A stretch of DNA of 64,000 nt from the NCBI RefSeq assembly GCF_007992115.1, contig NZ_BJZQ01000009.1, positions 56,063-120,062 on the forward strand. The letters run 5' to 3'. This document shows positions 62,384 through 64,000 of this stretch, piece by piece. The position numbers and the translations under genes are program-made. This DNA comes from Aeromicrobium flavum (GTDB lineage Bacteria; Actinomycetota; Actinomycetes; Propionibacteriales; Nocardioidaceae). The notes beneath the pieces were generated by a model. It was given only the letters and a program-made list of their open reading frames with translations. It was not told the origin of the DNA and searched no databases. The first letter of the stretch is position 1, and every line of letters begins with the position of its first letter.

Positions 62384-63547
62384 ATGACGAACCTTCTTCG
62401 CTGGGCCGTGGTCGCCATCGCGACCCTCCACGGCCTGATCCACCTCCTGGGCGCCGCCGAGCGGTTCGGCTGGACCGACGATCCGACGCTCGAGCGGTCC
62501 GACGCGCTCGGCGTCCTGTGGCTGGCGGCCGCGATCGCGCTGTTCGCCGCGGCCCTGCTCGCCGCCCTGGGGGCACCGACCTGGTGGTGGATCCTGGCGG
62601 TCGCCGCGGCCGTGACCTCGCAGGTCGCGATCCTGACCTCCTGGGACATCTCGGGCTCCGGGACCCTGGTGAACCTGCTGATCCTCTACGTGGCGCTGTA
62701 CTCGTTCATGCTGCGCGGGCCGCCGAGCTTCCGGGCGCAGTGGAAGCGACGGGCGAGCGAGGCGCTGGCGACGGTCGACCCCGACCCGGGGCCGGTGACC
62801 GAGGCCGACCTGGCCGCGCTGCCCGGACCCCTCGCCGCGTACGTCCGGAGGTCGGGCGCCGTCGGCCGGCCCCGACCCACGAGTCTCCAGGTGCGGTTCA
62901 GCGGGCGGATCCGCAGCGCGCCCCACGCCGCGTGGATGCCGTTCCGGGCCAGGCAGGTCAGCACCCTCGGACCGAACCCGCAGCGGCTGTTCCTCATGGA
63001 CGCCACCCGCTCCGGCCTGCCCGTCACGGTGCTGCACGTCTACTGCGACGTGAGGGCGACGATGCGCGCCAAGGTGATGTCGATGATCACCGTCGTCGAC
63101 GCGTCCGGACCCGAGATGGACCTGGGCGAGACCGTCACGGTGTTCAACGACCTGGTCGTCCTGGCGCCGGGCGCGATCCCGGACGCGCCGGTGACGTGGA
63201 CCGACCTGGGGGAGCGGCGGGTCCGCGGCGTCTTCACCAACGGCGACCAGACGGTCTCGGCGGTGCTGACCTTCGACGAGACCGACGACCTCGTCGACTT
63301 CGTCTCCGAGGACCGGTCGCGGGTCTCGCCCGACGGGAAGTCGTTCGTCCGGCAGCCGTGGTCGACGCCGCTGCGGGCGTACCGGCAGGCGGACGGACGT
63401 CGCGTGCTCTCCTCGGGTGCCGCGCGGTGGCGCACGCCCGACGGCTGGTTCACCTACATCGAGCTCGAGGTGGAGGAGGTCCTGGGCTCGCCGACGCTCA
63501 CCGTGGACGCACCGTCGACGCACCCATCGCCACCACGACGAGGGTGA
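62384..63547 (+). CDS. Membrane protein of DUF6544/DUF6920-like type
   Basis: A 387-residue protein. Four hydrophobic helices come first (LLRWAVVAIATLHGLIHLLG, LWLAAAIALFAAALLAALG, WILAVAAAVTSQVAIL, GTLVNLLILYVALYSFML), then a soluble domain from about residue 135: LPGPLAAYVRRSGAVGRPRP, LQVRFSGRIRSAPHAAWMPF, and VRGVFTNGDQTVSAVLTFDE. This is the pattern of a widespread uncharacterised family; my choice of DUF number is tentative. A GTG at 62375 is an alternative start. Its end overlaps the convergent DUF1275 gene by 50 bases. Divergence from the ECF41 sigma factor suggests joint control. Confidence 0.72.
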   Translation: MTNLLRWAVVAIATLHGLIHLLGAAERFGWTDDPTLERSDALGVLWLAAAIALFAAALLAALGAPTWWWILAVAAAVTSQVAILTSWDISGSGTLVNLLILYVALYSFMLRGPPSFRAQWKRRASEALATVDPDPGPVTEADLAALPGPLAAYVRRSGAVGRPRPTSLQVRFSGRIRSAPHAAWMPFRARQVSTLGPNPQRLFLMDATRSGLPVTVLHVYCDVRATMRAKVMSMITVVDASGPEMDLGETVTVFNDLVVLAPGAIPDAPVTWTDLGERRVRGVFTNGDQTVSAVLTFDETDDLVDFVSEDRSRVSPDGKSFVRQPWSTPLRAYRQADGRRVLSSGAARWRTPDGWFTYIELEVEEVLGSPTLTVDAPSTHPSPPRRG

Positions 63548-64000
63548 TGAGCGCCGAGGCGAGCAGCCCGGCGCCGAGGTGCCACTTCAGGAGCGCGGCC
63601 CCGGCGGCCGCCCCGGCGAGGATGAGCACGACCGCCGCGATCCGGCGTCCGCTGCCGCCGCCTTTTCCGGAGCCCAGGACCGAGTCCGCGGCCAGCCCGG
63701 TGATGGTCGAGGTGACGACGACGGTGGTCACGTCCTTGACCCCGATGAAGCGCGCCGTGGCCGCCTGCAGTCCCATCGCCGCGCCCAGCAGGAACGTGAT
63801 CGTCAGGGCGACCGGGCGTTCCGGCTCCGCGTCGACCAGCACCAGCACCGCCAGCGCCAGGATCACCAAGCCGACCACGCCCAGCAGGGACGTCGTCCTG
63901 CCGGACCAGCCCTGCACCGCGTTCCTGAGCACCCGGCCGCCCAGGGCCGCACCCGCCATGAAGCCCACCAGAGCCAGCACCGGTCCGAGTACCGGCAGGG
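63498..64000 (-). CDS. DUF1275 (YoaK-like) membrane protein, 5' part outside window
   Basis: At least 167 residues, running off the right edge of the window; no stop is met before base 64000 in this frame. Hydrophobic helices are MLALVGFMAGAALGGRVL, LLGVVGLVILALAVLVLVD, ALTITFLLGAAMGLQAATA and a last long one (LASALITLVVVAMGA). The block FLLGAAMGLQAATARFIGVKD followed by VTTVVVTSTITGLAADS is diagnostic for DUF1275. Function unknown; these are six-helix inner-membrane proteins. It overlaps the convergent gene by 50 bases. Confidence 0.88.
   Translation of the reverse strand, partial: LPVLGPVLALVGFMAGAALGGRVLRNAVQGWSGRTTSLLGVVGLVILALAVLVLVDAEPERPVALTITFLLGAAMGLQAATARFIGVKDVTTVVVTSTITGLAADSVLGSGKGGGSGRRIAAVVLILAGAAAGAALLKWHLGAGLLASALITLVVVAMGASTVRPR

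Overview
The window is one contiguous piece of a very GC-rich chromosome (about 70% G+C by eye) that reads as an actinobacterium. The gene set (SecA with an Rv3235-type neighbour, HspR-like MerR plus Hsp20, DUF6912, DUF2505, PspA, the TIGR03960/TIGR03936 radical-SAM pair, RNase E, WS/DGAT acyltransferase, DUF222-HNH) fits Nocardioidaceae, possibly Aeromicrobium or Nocardioides; the genus is an inference. There is no rRNA, CRISPR array, prophage or recognisable transposase. One tRNA gene is present. Genes are packed tightly, many joined by 4-base ATGA/GTGA overlaps, and no stretch over 300 bases lacks a gene.

Layout. 1-9000: end of secA, two small minus-strand genes (Rv3235 family, LysM), a divergent MerR/Hsp20 heat-shock pair, an orphan SAF-domain/CpaE-like ATPase pair, a membrane protein, a wax-ester/diacylglycerol acyltransferase with DUF6912, and DUF2505 with PspA. 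9000-15000: a secreted CHAP hydrolase with Ig-like repeats, then the radical-SAM TIGR03960 and TIGR03936 genes, separated by a small membrane protein and an AT-richer secreted protein. 15000-27200: a housekeeping block, rne, rplU-rpmA, obg, proB, a large membrane-embedded alpha/beta hydrolase, proA, a 49-residue membrane protein, nadD, rsfS, a phosphatase, and tRNA-Ala(GGC). 27200-33400: quinone oxidoreductase, secreted phytase-esterase-like protein, and a TetR/ABC-exporter unit with a palindromic operator. 33400-43500: GNAT, TrpB2, DUF222-HNH, MFS, M13 peptidase, siderophore-interacting flavoprotein, a fused CDP-ribitol synthase, pseudouridine synthase, SRPBCC. 43500-50800: an AT-richer secreted protein bracketed by a decayed copy of the SRPBCC gene end, then small metabolic genes (ureohydrolase, M23, PIG-L, F420-type reductase, thioesterase, VOC). 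50800-58700: a probable amine uptake/oxidation operon (APC permease, universal stress protein, flavin amine oxidase) facing a TetR gene, a malonic-semialdehyde-reductase-like nitroreductase, a tocopherol-cyclase-like protein, and a TetR/FAD-monooxygenase divergent pair. 58800-60700: two neighbouring genes (nitrilase, alpha/beta hydrolase) each broken by a single-base frameshift. 60700-64000: small NTF2-like and DUF1059 proteins, an ECF41-type sigma factor, a DUF6544-like protein and a partial DUF1275 protein.

Regulation. About twenty genes start 6 or 7 bases after a TANNNT/NANNNT -10 box with no Shine-Dalgarno sequence, the arrangement of leaderless mRNAs. This pattern helped choose many of the starts given here. 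At 39771-39788 two divergent genes share an 18-base gap in which the two -10 boxes overlap almost completely. Palindromes that look like operators lie in front of the ABC exporter, the amine oxidase, the FAD monooxygenase and between PspA and the CHAP protein.
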